A stretch of 64,000 bases of DNA from Fusobacterium varium (GTDB lineage Bacteria; Fusobacteriota; Fusobacteriia; Fusobacteriales; Fusobacteriaceae). Numbering within the stretch: position 1 is the stretch's first letter; the number at the start of each line of letters is the position of its first letter. The notes beneath the pieces were generated by a model. The model searched no databases. It worked only from the letters and a program-made list of their open reading frames with translations, and was not told the DNA's origin. Shown in pieces: positions 18,341 to 28,615 of this stretch. The DNA is taken from positions 620,001-684,000 of the forward strand of contig LR134390.1 of NCBI GenBank assembly GCA_900637705.1. The letters run 5' to 3'. Both the position numbers and the translations under genes were made by a program.

Positions 18341-19402
18341 ATGATGAAAATAAAAATTGGAAAAGAGATAATAACTCAAACCTCGAGGCCATATTTTATA
18401 GCTGACATAGCAGCAAATCATGATGGTAGCTTAGAAAGAGCATATAAATTAATTGAATTAGCAAAGGAAGCAGGAGCGGATGTAGCAAAATTTCAAAACT
18501 TTAAAGCTAAAACAATAGTAAGTAAAAAAGGTTTTGAAACAATGAAAGGGCAAATATCTCATCAATCTAATTGGAAAAAAACAGTATATGAAGTATATGA
18601 AGATGCTAGTATAGATACTACTTGGACTGAATTATTGAAAAAGAAATGTGATGAAGTAGGTATTGAATATATGACAAGTCCGTATGACTTTGAGTCAGTA
18701 GATTCAGTAGAAGAATATGTGAATGCCTATAAAATAGGTTCTGGCGATATTACTTGGATAGAAATATTAAAATATATAGCAAGGAAGAATAAACCAATAT
18801 TATTAGCAACAGGAGCTTCAACTTTAGAAGATGTAAAGAGAGCAATGGAAACTTTAAAAAATAATAAAATAATTTTAATGCAGTGTAATACTAATTATAC
18901 AGGAGAAAAAGAAAATTTTAATTATATTAATTTAAATGTTTTAAAAAAGTATAGAGAATTATATCCAGAAATTATTCTTGGTTTATCAGATCATACTCGT
19001 GGTTATGCTACAGTTTTAGGCGCAATAGCCTTAGGTGCAAATGTTATAGAAAAACACTTTACTGATGACAATAATAGAATTGGACCAGATCATAAATTTG
19101 CAATGAATCCTCAAAATTGGAGAGAAATGGTAGAAGCTTCAATGGATTTATATAACGCTTTAGGAGATGGAGAGAAAAGAATAGAAGAAAATGAGAAACA
19201 AACAGTTATAGTTCAAAGAAGAGGATTATATTTAAAAAAAGATATAAAGAAAGGTAAAAAAATAAGAAGAGAAGATTTGATAGCATTAAGACCAATGAAG
19301 AAAGATGGAATAGAACCATATCGAATGGAAAAAATCTTAGATAAAAAGGTAAAAAAAGATTTATATGAAGATAATTATTTAAAATGGGAGGATATTGAAT
19401 AA
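18341..19402 (+). CDS. N-acetylneuraminate/pseudaminate synthase family (NeuB/PseI/SpsE)
   Basis: The family condenses phosphoenolpyruvate with a 6-carbon amino sugar to make a nonulosonic acid. The 353 residues carry the NeuB TIM barrel: FIADIAANHDGSLERAYKLI, GADVAKFQNFKAKTIV, GIEYMTSPYDFESVD, YKIGSGDITWIEIL, ILLATGASTLEDVKRA, MQCNTNYTGEKENFNYINL, LGLSDHTRGYATVLGA, VIEKHFTDDNNRIGPDHKFAMNP. A C-terminal SAF (antifreeze-like) domain follows (RGLYLKKDIKKGKKIRREDL). Complete and uninterrupted. Whether it makes Neu, Leg or Pse cannot be told here; the PseB-like neighbour favours the 6-deoxy types. Confidence 0.88.
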   Translation: MMKIKIGKEIITQTSRPYFIADIAANHDGSLERAYKLIELAKEAGADVAKFQNFKAKTIVSKKGFETMKGQISHQSNWKKTVYEVYEDASIDTTWTELLKKKCDEVGIEYMTSPYDFESVDSVEEYVNAYKIGSGDITWIEILKYIARKNKPILLATGASTLEDVKRAMETLKNNKIILMQCNTNYTGEKENFNYINLNVLKKYRELYPEIILGLSDHTRGYATVLGAIALGANVIEKHFTDDNNRIGPDHKFAMNPQNWREMVEASMDLYNALGDGEKRIEENEKQTVIVQRRGLYLKKDIKKGKKIRREDLIALRPMKKDGIEPYRMEKILDKKVKKDLYEDNYLKWEDIE

Positions 19403-19404
19403 TA

Positions 19405-19946
19405 ATGATCTCTGGAAGAAAAATTGGATTAAAAGCTATTGAAAAAACGGATCTTTCACTTTTATTAGAGTGGAGAAATAATGAAAATTATAGAAAATTC
19501 TTTAGAGAATATAGAGAACTAAACTTATATAATCAAGAAAAATGGTTTGAAGAAAAAGTAGTCAATGGCAAAGATACTTTAATGTTTTCAATAATAGATT
19601 TAAAAACTTTAGAGATTATAGGTGTGTGTGGATTATGTTATATAAATTGGATAAATGGAAGTGCTGATTTATCTTTATATATTGGAAAAGATAATGTTTA
19701 TATAGATGAAGTGGGATATGCAGAAGAAAGTTGTCAATTATTGTTTAAGTATGGATTTAATGAATTAAGGCTAAATAAAATATGGACAGAAATATATTTG
19801 ATAGATGAAAAAAAATAAAATTATATAAAAAAATTGGAATGAAAATTGATGGTATTTTGAGAGAAAATTATTTTTATGAGGGGAAATACATAGATTCTTA
19901 TATATTTTCTATACTTAAATCAGAATTTAAAACTAAAATTTTATAA
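19405..19946 (+). CDS. GNAT acetyltransferase (PseH-like), frame broken near 19815
   Basis: A small N-acyltransferase of the GNAT fold. RKIGLKAIEKTDLSLLLEWRNNENYRKFFREYRE is the usual N-terminus of sugar-modifying GNATs; IIGVCGLCYINWINGSADLSLYIG, GYAEESCQLLFKYGFNELRLNKIW follow. At an A8 run near 19809-19816 the frame stops; one base restores IKLYKKIGMKIDGILRENYFYEGKYIDSYIFSIL to TAA 19944-19946 (about 180 residues). Its place right after the NeuB-like gene fits PseH, which acetylates the 4-amino group before condensation. This is inferred from context. Confidence 0.75.
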
Positions 19947-20059
19947 TAATAAATAATTAGAAGATTATTAATTAATAAAAGGAATACTTTTAATTTTATA
20001 AATATAGCTAAGGATTAAAGATTTAAAAATGAAACAAAAAAATTAAAATTATATTATTT

Positions 20060-20225
20060 ATATATATTTAATGCCATATTATAAAAAAATTATGGTTATA
20101 AAAAAGGAGATTTTCCAGTAGCAGAAGATTATTATTCAAGAGAAGTAAGTATTCCTATGTATCCAACATTAACTAAGAAAGAGTTAGATTATATAGTAAA
20201 AACAATAAAGAATTTCAAAAAATAA
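20060..20225 (+). pseudogene. C-terminal remnant of a PseC-like aminotransferase
   Basis: No start codon or upstream body remains. Codons from about 20060 read PYYKKNYGYKKGDFPVAEDYYSREVSIPMYPTLTKKELDYIV (one indel in the A run near 20085), ending at TAA 20223-20225. This is the standard end of DegT/DnrJ/EryC1 aminotransferases, and the PYY...GYKKGDFPVAE wording is close to PseC. The catalytic lysine and cofactor regions are absent, so the gene is dead. The stretch 19947-20060 before it is AT-rich and shows nothing else. Confidence 0.7.
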
Positions 20226-20236
20226 GGAGATTAACT

Positions 20237-21363
20237 ATGAAATATTGTAAAAAATGTCTTCAACCTGATACAAGACCAGGAATAAAATTTAATGAAGAAG
20301 GAACATGTTATGCTTGTCTTTATGAAGAAGAAAAGAAAAATATAGATTGGATATCAAGAGAGAAAGAACTAAAAGAAATTGCAGAATGGGCTAAAAAAAC
20401 AGCTAAAGGAGCATATCATTGTGTAATAGGAGTAAGCGGAGGAAAAGATAGTAGTTTTCAGGCAGTATATGCTAAAGAGAAATTAGGATTAAATGTTTTA
20501 TTGGTAAATAGTGAACCAGATAAAATAACAGAAATTGGAAAACACAACATTGAAAATTTAATAAATCAAGGTTTTGATATTATAAAGATGAGACCTAATC
20601 CTAAAATAATAAAAAAATTGGTAAAAGAATCATTTTATAAATATGGAAATCCTATAAAACCTACAGAATATCCTTTGTGGACATCAGCATATATTATAGC
20701 AGACAAGTTTGATATTCCTCTCATTATTCAAGGAGAAAATGCAGCTTTAACTTTAGGAGTTGTTAATACTGGATTAGGAAATGATGGAAATGCATTAAAT
20801 GTAAATGAGGGAAATACACTAGCAGGAGGAAATGCAAGTGATTGGGTAGATGAAGATATTAGTTTAAATCAATTATATATGTATCAATTTCCTGATAAAA
20901 AAGATTAATAGATAAAGGAATAAAAGCAATATATTTACAATATTATGTAAAGGAATGGTCTCAAGTATATAATGCAGATTTTTCTATAGCCAGAGGATTA
21001 TTTGGAAGAGCAACAGAAGACTTGCATGATATAGGAAGATACAGAAGATATACAGCATTAGATTCAGATATGCAAATAGTTAATCAAATGATTAAATATT
21101 ATAAATTTGGATTTGGGTTTGCAACAGATGAAGCTTGTTATGATATAAGAGAAGGAAGAATATCAAGAAAAGATGCAATATGGCTAGTCAATGAATATGA
21201 TGGTAAGTGTGGACAAAAATATATAGAAGAATTTTGTAAATATATAGATATAACATTGGAAGAATTTTGGAAAGTAGTAGATAAACATGTAAATAAAGAG
21301 TTATTTGAAAAAGATGAAAATGGAAAATGGATACCTAAATTTAAAATTGGAGAAAATATGTAA
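20237..21363 (+). CDS. N-acetyl sugar amidotransferase (WbpG/PseA-like), frame broken near 20898
   Basis: These enzymes place an amidino group on a sugar acid, as PseA does for acetamidino-pseudaminate or WbpG for acetamidino-mannuronate, using an ATP pyrophosphatase fold. The N-terminus CKKCLQPDTRPGIKF with a second CYAC forms the usual zinc-like cysteine set; VIGVSGGKDSSFQAVYA is the PP-loop. The segment LIIQGENAALTLGVVN and the C-terminal DLHDIGRYRRYTALDSDMQIVNQMI, EACYDIREGRISRKDAIWLVNEYDGKC are family features. A missing A in the run near 20893-20899 breaks the frame; joined length is about 375. No glutamine-amidotransferase partner (HisH-like) is beside it. Confidence 0.85.
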
Positions 21364-23027
21364 TGCTAAAAAAAATAAAAAACTATTAGGAATAACAGTT
21401 TTTTCAATAATAATTTCTTTAAGTGAAGTAGTAGGATTATCTATAATAGTTCCATTTATGGCAATGGTAACAAATCAAAATATAATATTTGAAAATAAAT
21501 ATTTAAAATTGATATATAATTTTTTTTATTTTGAAAGTACTAAAAATTTTATATTTTACTTTGGAATAACAATAATAATGATATTTCTAATAAAGAATAT
21601 TTTAAATATATTTTTTAATTATATTTTAGTTTCTTTTTCTCGAAATTCTTATTATCAATTTACATGTAAGTTAATGGAAAATTATTTAAAATACCCTTAT
21701 CAAAATTTTGTGAAAAAAAAATTCTAAAGAAACAAGTATGCTTGTTAATTTAATTCAAAGTTTATTAATGTTAATTAGTGAAATATGTGTAGCATTTTTT
21801 ATATATTTAGTAATGTTATATGTTAATTTAAAAATAACTTTGTTTGTTTCAGTATTTATGGGAACAAATATACTTCTTATAAAATATCTAATCTTAAATA
21901 AAACAAAAAAATGGGGGGAAGAAAGAAGTAAAGCTATAGGGGAATATTATCAAATAATAGGGTCAACATTTGGGAATTATAAGTTTGTAAAATTACAATT
22001 TAATGGTGAAAAAATAATGAATAATTTTTAAAATTCTTGTAATAAATATATAAAGGTTGATAAAAAGTATATGTCTTCTCAACCAATACCAAGATTAATA
22101 TTAGAGTTTTTAGGATTTTTTATAGTGGTAGTATTAATAATATTTTCTGTAATGATTTATGATGAAAATGGATTAGCTAAAATAATGCCAGTAATATCAA
22201 TATTTTTTATAGGGTTATACAGAATTCTTCCATCAGTAAATAGAATTATTATGTATTATCAAACAATTCTTTTTTATAGAAATTCTCTTGATATCATAGT
22301 TAATGAGTTAGAAAGTGAAGTGGAAAATATTGAAAATAATTCTATAGAGTTTAATAAAAAAATAGAATTAAAAGATATATGTTTTGAATTTGAAGAAGGG
22401 AAAGAAGTTTTAAAAAATATAAATTTAAATATTTTTAAAGGAGAAAAAGTAGCCTTTGTAGGAGAATCAGGTTCAGGAAAAACAACACTTGTTGATTTAA
22501 TAATAGGACTATATAAGCCTAAAAATGGAAATGTATATTTAGATGAGATTAAATTAGAAGATAAAAATATAGGATATTGGAGGAAAAATATAGGATATAT
22601 TCCACAGGAAGTATATCTTTTTGATGGAACAATAGCTGATAATGTTGTATTTAATAGAGAATATAATGAAGAAAGATTAATAGAATCATTAAAAAAAGCA
22701 AAAATATGGGAATTTTTAAAGAGAAAAGAAGGAATAAAAACAATAGTAGGAGATAGAGGAATAATGCTTTCCGGAGGACAGAAACAAAGAATAGCAATAG
22801 CTAGAGCTCTTTATGACAATCCAGAAGTATTGGTACTAGATGAAGCTACTTCAGCATTAAATAATGAAACAGAAGAAGAAATAATGAAAGAGATATATGA
22901 TGTATCAAAGGGGAGAACTTTAATCATAGTAGCCCATAGACTTACAACATTAAAAGATTGTGACAGAATATTTGTTATAAATAATGGAGAAATAGAAAAA
23001 ATAGTAAAATCAGTAGAGGAGTTGTAA
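21363..23027 (+). pseudogene. ABC transporter (flippase-like), copy 1, degraded
   Basis: A fused membrane-ATPase half transporter of the MsbA/PglK type. It shows the ATPase core: Walker A FVGESGSGKTTLVDLI, Q-loop IGYIPQEVYLFDGTIADNV, signature LSGGQKQRIAIARAL, Walker B VLVLDEATSAL and H-loop IIVAHRLTTL. Compared with the copy at 36171-37884 it has one A fewer at the start (M-LKKIK), one extra A in the run 21713-21721, a 24-nt deletion just after it, and a C-to-T change turning Gln CAA into TAA at about 22029. The last two are not homopolymer errors. The ATG overlaps the previous stop (TAATG). Probably a decaying duplicate. Confidence 0.8.
21383..23027 (+). repeat. Long direct repeat, copy 1 (ABC transporter gene)
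   Basis: About 1.65 kb that aligns with 36218-37884 almost from end to end, starting with the shared CTATTAGGAATAACAG. By eye the identity is high, with scattered mostly synonymous changes. Both copies lie in the same orientation 14.8 kb apart, so recombination between them would delete or duplicate the intervening module. Confidence 0.85.
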
Positions 23028-24043
23028 TGGAAGACAGAGAAATATTATTAAGTTTTTGTATCCCAACATATAAAAGGAAAAAAAGAGTGATTGAGTGTAT
23101 TAATGAAATTCAAAAAATTCAAGATGGAAGAATAGAAATAATGATATGCGATAATCATTCAGAAGATGGAACGAGAGAAGCAATATTAGAATTACAATTA
23201 AAAGATAAAAGAATTAATTATATAGAAAATCAAGAAAATATAGGTGCAGTTGCAAATATATCAAAAGTTTTATCAGAAGGAAATGGAAAATATCTTTATT
23301 TAATAAGTGATGAGGACTTTATAAATATAGAATTTATATTAAAACTTTTAAATGAAAAAATATTAGAAAATGAGAAATATAATATTATTTTAGGTTCTGT
23401 ATATGATATTGTTAAAAATAAATATTATCAGAAGTATACCACTAGATACGAAAAAAATATTTCAGAAGTTGGAATAAAAATATTAACTGAAAAAAACTAT
23501 ATGTCTGGAATTATTTTTAAAAAAAATAAAATAAATTTTAATATTTTAAATAAATATGAAAAAGAAAATGCAAATCTATATCCAAATATACTAGCGTTAT
23601 TAACTATGATAATTGAAGGGGAGTTAAAAGTTTTTTCTGAAAATATATGTTTTATGAGAAATGAAGAAAAAACAACAGCAACTCAAAAACTTGGAAATAA
23701 TGAAATAAAATATTGGTCACCTAAAGGTAGGATTGAACAATTAAAATTTATGAATATGTTTATACAAAATGAAATTCAAAGTAGTAAAGTTCAAAAGATT
23801 TTATATAAAATTTATGCTCAGAAATATTCAGTGATGCATAATGGGGATTTATTTAAAGGTAATTTTATGGGTGCAGATTATAGAAATCAAAAAAAATATT
23901 TTTATAATGAAGTGATTAAAATAGAAAAAATAAAAAATTATTTTATTTTATATAATTATATAAATTCCGGAAAAAATATTTTGAAAAAAATATTGCCTAA
24001 TAGTGTAATCAATTACTTAAAAAAAATAAAAAGAGGTTATTGA
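23027..24043 (+). CDS. Family 2 glycosyltransferase
   Basis: A complete 338-residue GT-A enzyme. The N-terminus LLSFCIPTYKRKKRVIECI, the acidic ICDNHSEDGTREAI, and the metal site LYLISDEDFINIEFI are visible; TRNE-type C-terminal features are weak. The ATG at 23027 overlaps the stop of the ABC gene (TAATG). The C-terminal part is Lys/Asn rich with no clear domain. Donor and acceptor cannot be predicted. It is the first gene of the module lying between the two ABC copies. Confidence 0.85.
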   Translation: MEDREILLSFCIPTYKRKKRVIECINEIQKIQDGRIEIMICDNHSEDGTREAILELQLKDKRINYIENQENIGAVANISKVLSEGNGKYLYLISDEDFINIEFILKLLNEKILENEKYNIILGSVYDIVKNKYYQKYTTRYEKNISEVGIKILTEKNYMSGIIFKKNKINFNILNKYEKENANLYPNILALLTMIIEGELKVFSENICFMRNEEKTTATQKLGNNEIKYWSPKGRIEQLKFMNMFIQNEIQSSKVQKILYKIYAQKYSVMHNGDLFKGNFMGADYRNQKKYFYNEVIKIEKIKNYFILYNYINSGKNILKKILPNSVINYLKKIKRGY

Positions 24044-24705
24044 TGGAAGAAAAAATAATTATTTAAAACAAGAAATACTAGGAAAAGTAAAAGAATATCA
24101 TAACACAAAATTTGGAGATAAAAAAGACTTTAATGAGGGGGAAACAGATGTCAACTATGTAGGAAGATTCTTTGATGAGCAGAAAATGGTAAATCTTGTT
24201 GATTCTTCTCTTTATTTTTGGCTTACTTCTGGGCCTTGGGTTAAGAAGTTTGAAACTAAAATGGCTGAATATCTTAATATAAAATACTGTTCTCTAACTA
24301 ATTCAGGTTCATCAGCTAATCTTCTTGCATTTATAGCTTTAACTGTTCAAGAATTAGGTGGTAGAAGAATAAAAAGAAGAGATGAAGTAATAACTGTATC
24401 TGCTGGATTTCCTACTACAGTTATTCCAATTATTCAATATGAAGCAGTTCTTGTATTTGTAGATGTAACAGTTCTAGTATATAACATAGATGTAAATATG
24501 TTAGAAGATGTATTAAGTGAAAAAACAAAAGAGTACATACATTATTTAATGAAATGAGAAAAAGTTAGGAAGGATTTAGAGTAATAGGAAATTAAAAAAT
24601 ACAATTCATAATCAATAATACTCTTTAGATATGGGGAATATCTTAGAATGATAGATGAAATACAAAACTTTACAATAAAGAAAATATATTTGATGGAGAG
24701 GATAA
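24043..24705 (+). pseudogene. rfbH: Remnant of rfbH (CDP-4-keto-6-deoxyglucose 3-dehydrase) with large internal deletion
   Basis: RfbH removes the C3 hydroxyl in CDP-3,6-dideoxyhexose synthesis. The first ~165 codons match it well: KQEILGKVKEYHNTKF, FNEGETDVNYVGRFFDEQ, LVDSSLYFWLTSGPW, YCSLTNSGSSANLLAF, DEVITVSAGFPTTVIPIIQ, VFVDVTVLVYNIDV, up to SEKTKEY. The frame then ends at 24557. About 24569-24690 still shows scraps of the RfbH C-terminus (GFRVIG, then MIDEIQNF in another frame), so roughly 230 codons including the catalytic region are missing. An A-run shift also breaks the start (codons 5-8). The enzyme cannot be active from here. Confidence 0.8.
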
Positions 24706-24708
24706 AAG

Positions 24709-25482
24709 ATGAAAGCAGTAATATTAGCAGGAGGATATGGAACAAGACTTAGCGAAGCAACAAACCTTATCCCTAAACCTATGGTGGAGATAGGAGGAAA
24801 ACCTATTCTATGGCATATTATGAAAACTTATTCTCACTATGGAATAAATGAATTCATCATCTGCTGTGGATATAAAGGATATATCATAAAAGAATGGTTC
24901 TCAAATTATTTTCTTCATACAAGTGATGTAACATTTGATCTGCAAAATAATGAAATGACAGTACACGACTGCCATTCAGAAAACTGGAAAGTAACTCTTG
25001 TAGATACAGGGCTTGAAACTATGACAGGTGGAAGAATTAAAAGAATAGAAAAATATATAAGAAATGAAACTTTTCTTTTAACATATGGTGATGGGGTAAT
25101 AGATTTAAATATAGATGAAAGTATAAAATTCCATAAAGAAAGTGGTAAAACTTTGACTGTTACAGCATATAAGCCACAAGGAAAATTTGGTTCTTTAGAT
25201 ATAGATGAAGAGGGAAATGTAAGAGCTTTTACAGAAAAACCAGCAGGAGATGGAAGCTGGATAAATGCAGGATACTTCATATGTGAGCCAGAAGTATTTA
25301 ATTATATAACTGAAGGAGATTCAACTATATTTGAGAGAACTCCTCTTGAAAGTATAGCTAAAGATGGAAAAATGAATTCATTTAAACATACAGGATTCTG
25401 GAAACCTATGGATATATTAAGAGACAATAAAGAACTAAATGATATGTGGGATAGTGGAAAAGCTCCATGGAAAGTGTGGTAA
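24709..25482 (+). CDS. rfbF: Glucose-1-phosphate cytidylyltransferase
   Basis: RfbF makes CDP-glucose from CTP and glucose 1-phosphate, the entry to CDP-dideoxyhexoses. The 257 residues are full length, with AVILAGGYGTRLSEATNLIPKPMVEIGGKPILWHIMK, the family-typical FIICCGYKGYIIKEWF, DTGLETMTGGRIKRI, LTYGDGVIDLNID, GSWINAGYFICEPEVF and FWKPMDILRDNKELN. Good SD (GGAGAGG) before ATG 24709. The base composition is less AT-extreme than the genes around it, as is that of rfbG. Confidence 0.96.
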   Translation: MKAVILAGGYGTRLSEATNLIPKPMVEIGGKPILWHIMKTYSHYGINEFIICCGYKGYIIKEWFSNYFLHTSDVTFDLQNNEMTVHDCHSENWKVTLVDTGLETMTGGRIKRIEKYIRNETFLLTYGDGVIDLNIDESIKFHKESGKTLTVTAYKPQGKFGSLDIDEEGNVRAFTEKPAGDGSWINAGYFICEPEVFNYITEGDSTIFERTPLESIAKDGKMNSFKHTGFWKPMDILRDNKELNDMWDSGKAPWKVW

Positions 25483-25493
25483 TTGGAGGAAGA

Positions 25494-26555
25494 ATGAAAA
25501 ATTTTAATAATGTATATAAAGGAAAAAAAGTTTTGGTAACAGGTCATACAGGGTTTAAAGGTTCATGGTTATCAATATGGCTTAGAGAATTAGGTGCTGA
25601 AGTAATAGGTTATTCATTAGATCCATATACAGAAAAGGATAATTTTGTTTTATCTCATTTATCTGAAAAAATAGTTGATATTAGAGGAGATATAAGAGAC
25701 AGAAAACATTTAAAAAAAGTATTTGATAAATACCAGCCAGAGATAGTATTTCATTTAGCGGCTCAGCCATTAGTAAGACTATCATATGATATTCCAGTGG
25801 AAACATATGAAACTAATCTTATGGGAACTATAAATATATTAGAAGAGATAAGAAACTGTAAGAATACTAAAATAGGAATAATGATAACAACAGATAAATG
25901 CTATGAGAATAAAGAACAGATATGGGGATATAGAGAAAATGAGGCTTTTGGTGGATATGATCCTTATTCGTCATCAAAAGGAGCTTGTGAAATAGCTATA
26001 CAATCATGGAGAAAATCATTTTTTAATCCTAAAGATTATGAAAAACATGGAAAAAGTCTAGCAAGTGTGAGAGCAGGAAATGTAATAGGTGGAGGAGACT
26101 GGGCAAAAGACAGAATAGTACCAGATTGTATAAGAGCTTTGGAAGCTGGAAAAGATATAGAAATAAGAAGTCCTAAATCAATAAGACCATGGGAACATGT
26201 ACTTGAGCCATTAAGTGGCTATCTTTTATTAGGGCAAAAGATGATGGAAGATCCAATAAAATATTGTGAAGGATGGAACTTTGGACCTAATCTAGATGCA
26301 ATAGTAAATGTATGGGATGTAGCAGAAAAAATAGTAAAAAATTATGGAAAAGGAAATTTAAAAGATATTTCTAATCCAAATGCTTTGCATGAGGCTAAAC
26401 TGCTGCTTTTAGATATAACAAAGTCAAGATTTGAACTAGGATGGAAACCTACATTAACTATAGATGAAAGTATAGAATTGACTATTGAATGGTATAAGAG
26501 ATATGTAAATGAAGATGTATATAAACTTTGTGTAGAACAAATAAAAAATAGATAA
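25494..26555 (+). CDS. rfbG: CDP-glucose 4,6-dehydratase
   Basis: RfbG converts CDP-glucose to CDP-4-keto-6-deoxyglucose. The 353-residue SDR shows VLVTGHTGFKGSWLSIWL, GDIRDRKHLKKVF, IVFHLAAQPLVRLSYDIPVETYETN, TTDKCYENKEQ, the Tyr-x3-Lys pair in GYDPYSSSKGACEI, SVRAGNVIGGGDWAKDRIVPD and RPWEHVLEPLSGYL. The ATG at 25494 has GGAGGAAG just upstream, 11 bases after rfbF. Its product needs RfbH for 3-deoxygenation, and rfbH here is deleted, so either another RfbH acts in trans or this branch is interrupted. Confidence 0.96.
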   Translation: MKNFNNVYKGKKVLVTGHTGFKGSWLSIWLRELGAEVIGYSLDPYTEKDNFVLSHLSEKIVDIRGDIRDRKHLKKVFDKYQPEIVFHLAAQPLVRLSYDIPVETYETNLMGTINILEEIRNCKNTKIGIMITTDKCYENKEQIWGYRENEAFGGYDPYSSSKGACEIAIQSWRKSFFNPKDYEKHGKSLASVRAGNVIGGGDWAKDRIVPDCIRALEAGKDIEIRSPKSIRPWEHVLEPLSGYLLLGQKMMEDPIKYCEGWNFGPNLDAIVNVWDVAEKIVKNYGKGNLKDISNPNALHEAKLLLLDITKSRFELGWKPTLTIDESIELTIEWYKRYVNEDVYKLCVEQIKNR

Positions 26556-26568
26556 AAGGAGAATGAAT

Positions 26569-27693
26569 ATGAAATGTCCAATATGTAATGAAGAAATGAA
26601 TTTAAAAGAAATATTAAAAGGAAAAACAAATACACCTAATATTTTACTAAATAATGAAAAAAATATAGAAAAAGTAAATATTCCTTTTTATGTGTGTTCT
26701 AATTGTCAACATGGAATGATAGAAAATATTCTTAATGATGATTTTTATCAAGAATTTTCAGTTGCACAAATAGAAGAAACTACATTATCTAGAGATAATA
26801 CAAGGTTAAAAATATTTGATAAAACTATAGAAAAATTAAAAGAATTAAATAAAGATGATGAGAGTATTATTGAAATTGGTTCTGGATGTGGATATTTTTT
26901 AAAAAGAGCTTCAGAAAAATATAAATATGCTTTAGGGATAGAACCATCAAAAACAGAAGCAGAATTTTCTAAAAATATGGGACTAAATATAAGAAATAGT
27001 TATTTTAGTAAAAATTTAAATCTTGAAATAAAATTTTCTGCATTTGCTTGCACTATGGTATTAGAACACGTACCTTTTCCCAAAGATGTATTAATGTATG
27101 CATATGAAATTTTAAAAGAAAAAGGTGTTGGAGTAATACAAGTTCCTAATGCACAAAGAACACAGATAAATTCAGTATATTTTGATATTTACCCCCAACA
27201 TTTACATTATTTTACTCCATTAAGTTTAGTAAAATTAGCAACTGATTGTGGATTTGAAATTATATCTATTGCAGAAATAAGTGATAAAAATTATTTGGAA
27301 ATATATATAAAAAAACCACAAAAAATTATTACTTTTATGGATAAAGAAAATGAAGATAAAAAGATATTTAATCAAACATTAAATAAGTATTCTTTGATAG
27401 GTTTATGGGGAGCTAGTTATGCAGCAAGAAGTTGTATTTATTTGTTAGAAAATAATAAAAATATAAAATATTTATTTGATGTGGGAAAAAATAAAATAGG
27501 TAGCTTTATTAATGGATGTGATTTAAAAATTGAATATCCTGAAGTAGACAAAGTAAAAAAATGTGATCTTATATTTATATTAGCAAACGAATATACTCAA
27601 GAAATTATAAAGATTTTAAAAGAAATCTATAAATATCAAGGTGATATTTTAATATTTGATGATTCATGTGATTTAAAACTATTAAAATGTTAG
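26569..27693 (+). CDS. SAM-dependent C-methyltransferase-like protein with zinc-binding N-terminus
   Basis: Three parts are visible: an N-terminal zinc site with CPICNEEMN and CSNCQHG; a class I methyltransferase fold (SIIEIGSGCGYFLKRASEKY, GIEPSKTEAEFSKNMGL, ACTMVLEHVPFPKDVLMYAYEILKEKG, VIQVPNAQ); and a C-terminal Rossmann-like domain (YSLIGLWGASYAARSCIYLL). This is the plan of sugar C-methyltransferases such as those of branched deoxysugars. I prefer ATG 26569 (8 nt from AAGGAG) over 26563. Together with the YerE-like gene two genes on it suggests a branched-chain sugar, though a ThDP enzyme and a C-methyltransferase would normally be alternatives. Confidence 0.8.
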   Translation: MKCPICNEEMNLKEILKGKTNTPNILLNNEKNIEKVNIPFYVCSNCQHGMIENILNDDFYQEFSVAQIEETTLSRDNTRLKIFDKTIEKLKELNKDDESIIEIGSGCGYFLKRASEKYKYALGIEPSKTEAEFSKNMGLNIRNSYFSKNLNLEIKFSAFACTMVLEHVPFPKDVLMYAYEILKEKGVGVIQVPNAQRTQINSVYFDIYPQHLHYFTPLSLVKLATDCGFEIISIAEISDKNYLEIYIKKPQKIITFMDKENEDKKIFNQTLNKYSLIGLWGASYAARSCIYLLENNKNIKYLFDVGKNKIGSFINGCDLKIEYPEVDKVKKCDLIFILANEYTQEIIKILKEIYKYQGDILIFDDSCDLKLLKC

Positions 27694-27704
27694 GGAGTTT
27701 ATAA

Positions 27705-28615
27705 ATGAAAACTATTGTTATTACAGGAGCGAGTAGCTTCATAGCAATTTCTTTAATAAAGATGTTAAAAAAAGAATACAATATAATAGCAGTTATTAGA
27801 AAAGGAAGAAAAGGAATAGAGTTTAATCAAAAAAATACTATAGTAATAGAAGAAAATATGGACAATTATAAATTTTTAGATAAAAAGATAAAAAAATGTG
27901 ATATTCTAATGAATTTTGCATGGCAAAATACAAAAGGAAAATTAAATGAAGATGAAGAAATTCAGAGAATAAGCTATAAAAATACTTTAGAATTATGTAA
28001 TTCTTTAATAAAAATTGGGTGTAAAAAGATTATTCAAATAGGTTCAATTGCGGAATACGGATTAATTGAAAATAAAATAACAGAAAATACTCTTTGTAAT
28101 CCAATAAATAAATATGGAAAATATAAATATAAAGCTTATTTAGAAATAAAAAAATATGTCAGAAAGAAAATATAAATTTTATAGAAGCAAGATTAGGTTC
28201 TGTTTATAGTACTGATATGTCATGTAAATCTTTAATAACACAAATCATAAAAAATATTATTGAAAATAAAAAAATGAAAATGACAGATTGTACACAATTA
28301 TGGGAGTTTATACATATTGATGATGTAAATTTTTTATTAAAATATATGATAGAAAATGAAATGAAATATTCAGAATATAATTTAAGTACTGGTAAAACAA
28401 AAGTTCTTAAAAGTTTTGTTGAAGTCATTATTAAAAATTTAGAATATAAAGATAATATTACATTTGGAAAAATTCCACAGAATAATTTTGGATGTTTTAA
28501 TATTTGTTGTGATATTGAGAGATTAAAAACTGAAATGAATTTTAAACCTAAAAAAACATTTGAAGAGAATGTTAAAGAGATGATTAAGTACTATAAAAAT
28601 AAGGTGGGAATATGA
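27705..28615 (+). CDS. NAD-dependent epimerase/dehydratase family protein (frame broken near 28150)
   Basis: An extended SDR with TIVITGASSFIAISLIKML, ILMNFAWQNTKGKLN, IIQIGSIAEYG and the Tyr-x3-Lys of INKYGKYKYKAYLEI. The frame stops at 28175 and resumes one frame over as ENINFIEARLGSVYSTDMS and LWEFIHIDDVNFLLKYM, to TGA 28613-28615; joined length is about 303. It overlaps the ATG of the ThDP enzyme. In Yersinia a reductase (YerF) follows the YerE product; this SDR is a candidate for such a 4-keto or side-chain reduction, by position only. Confidence 0.72.
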
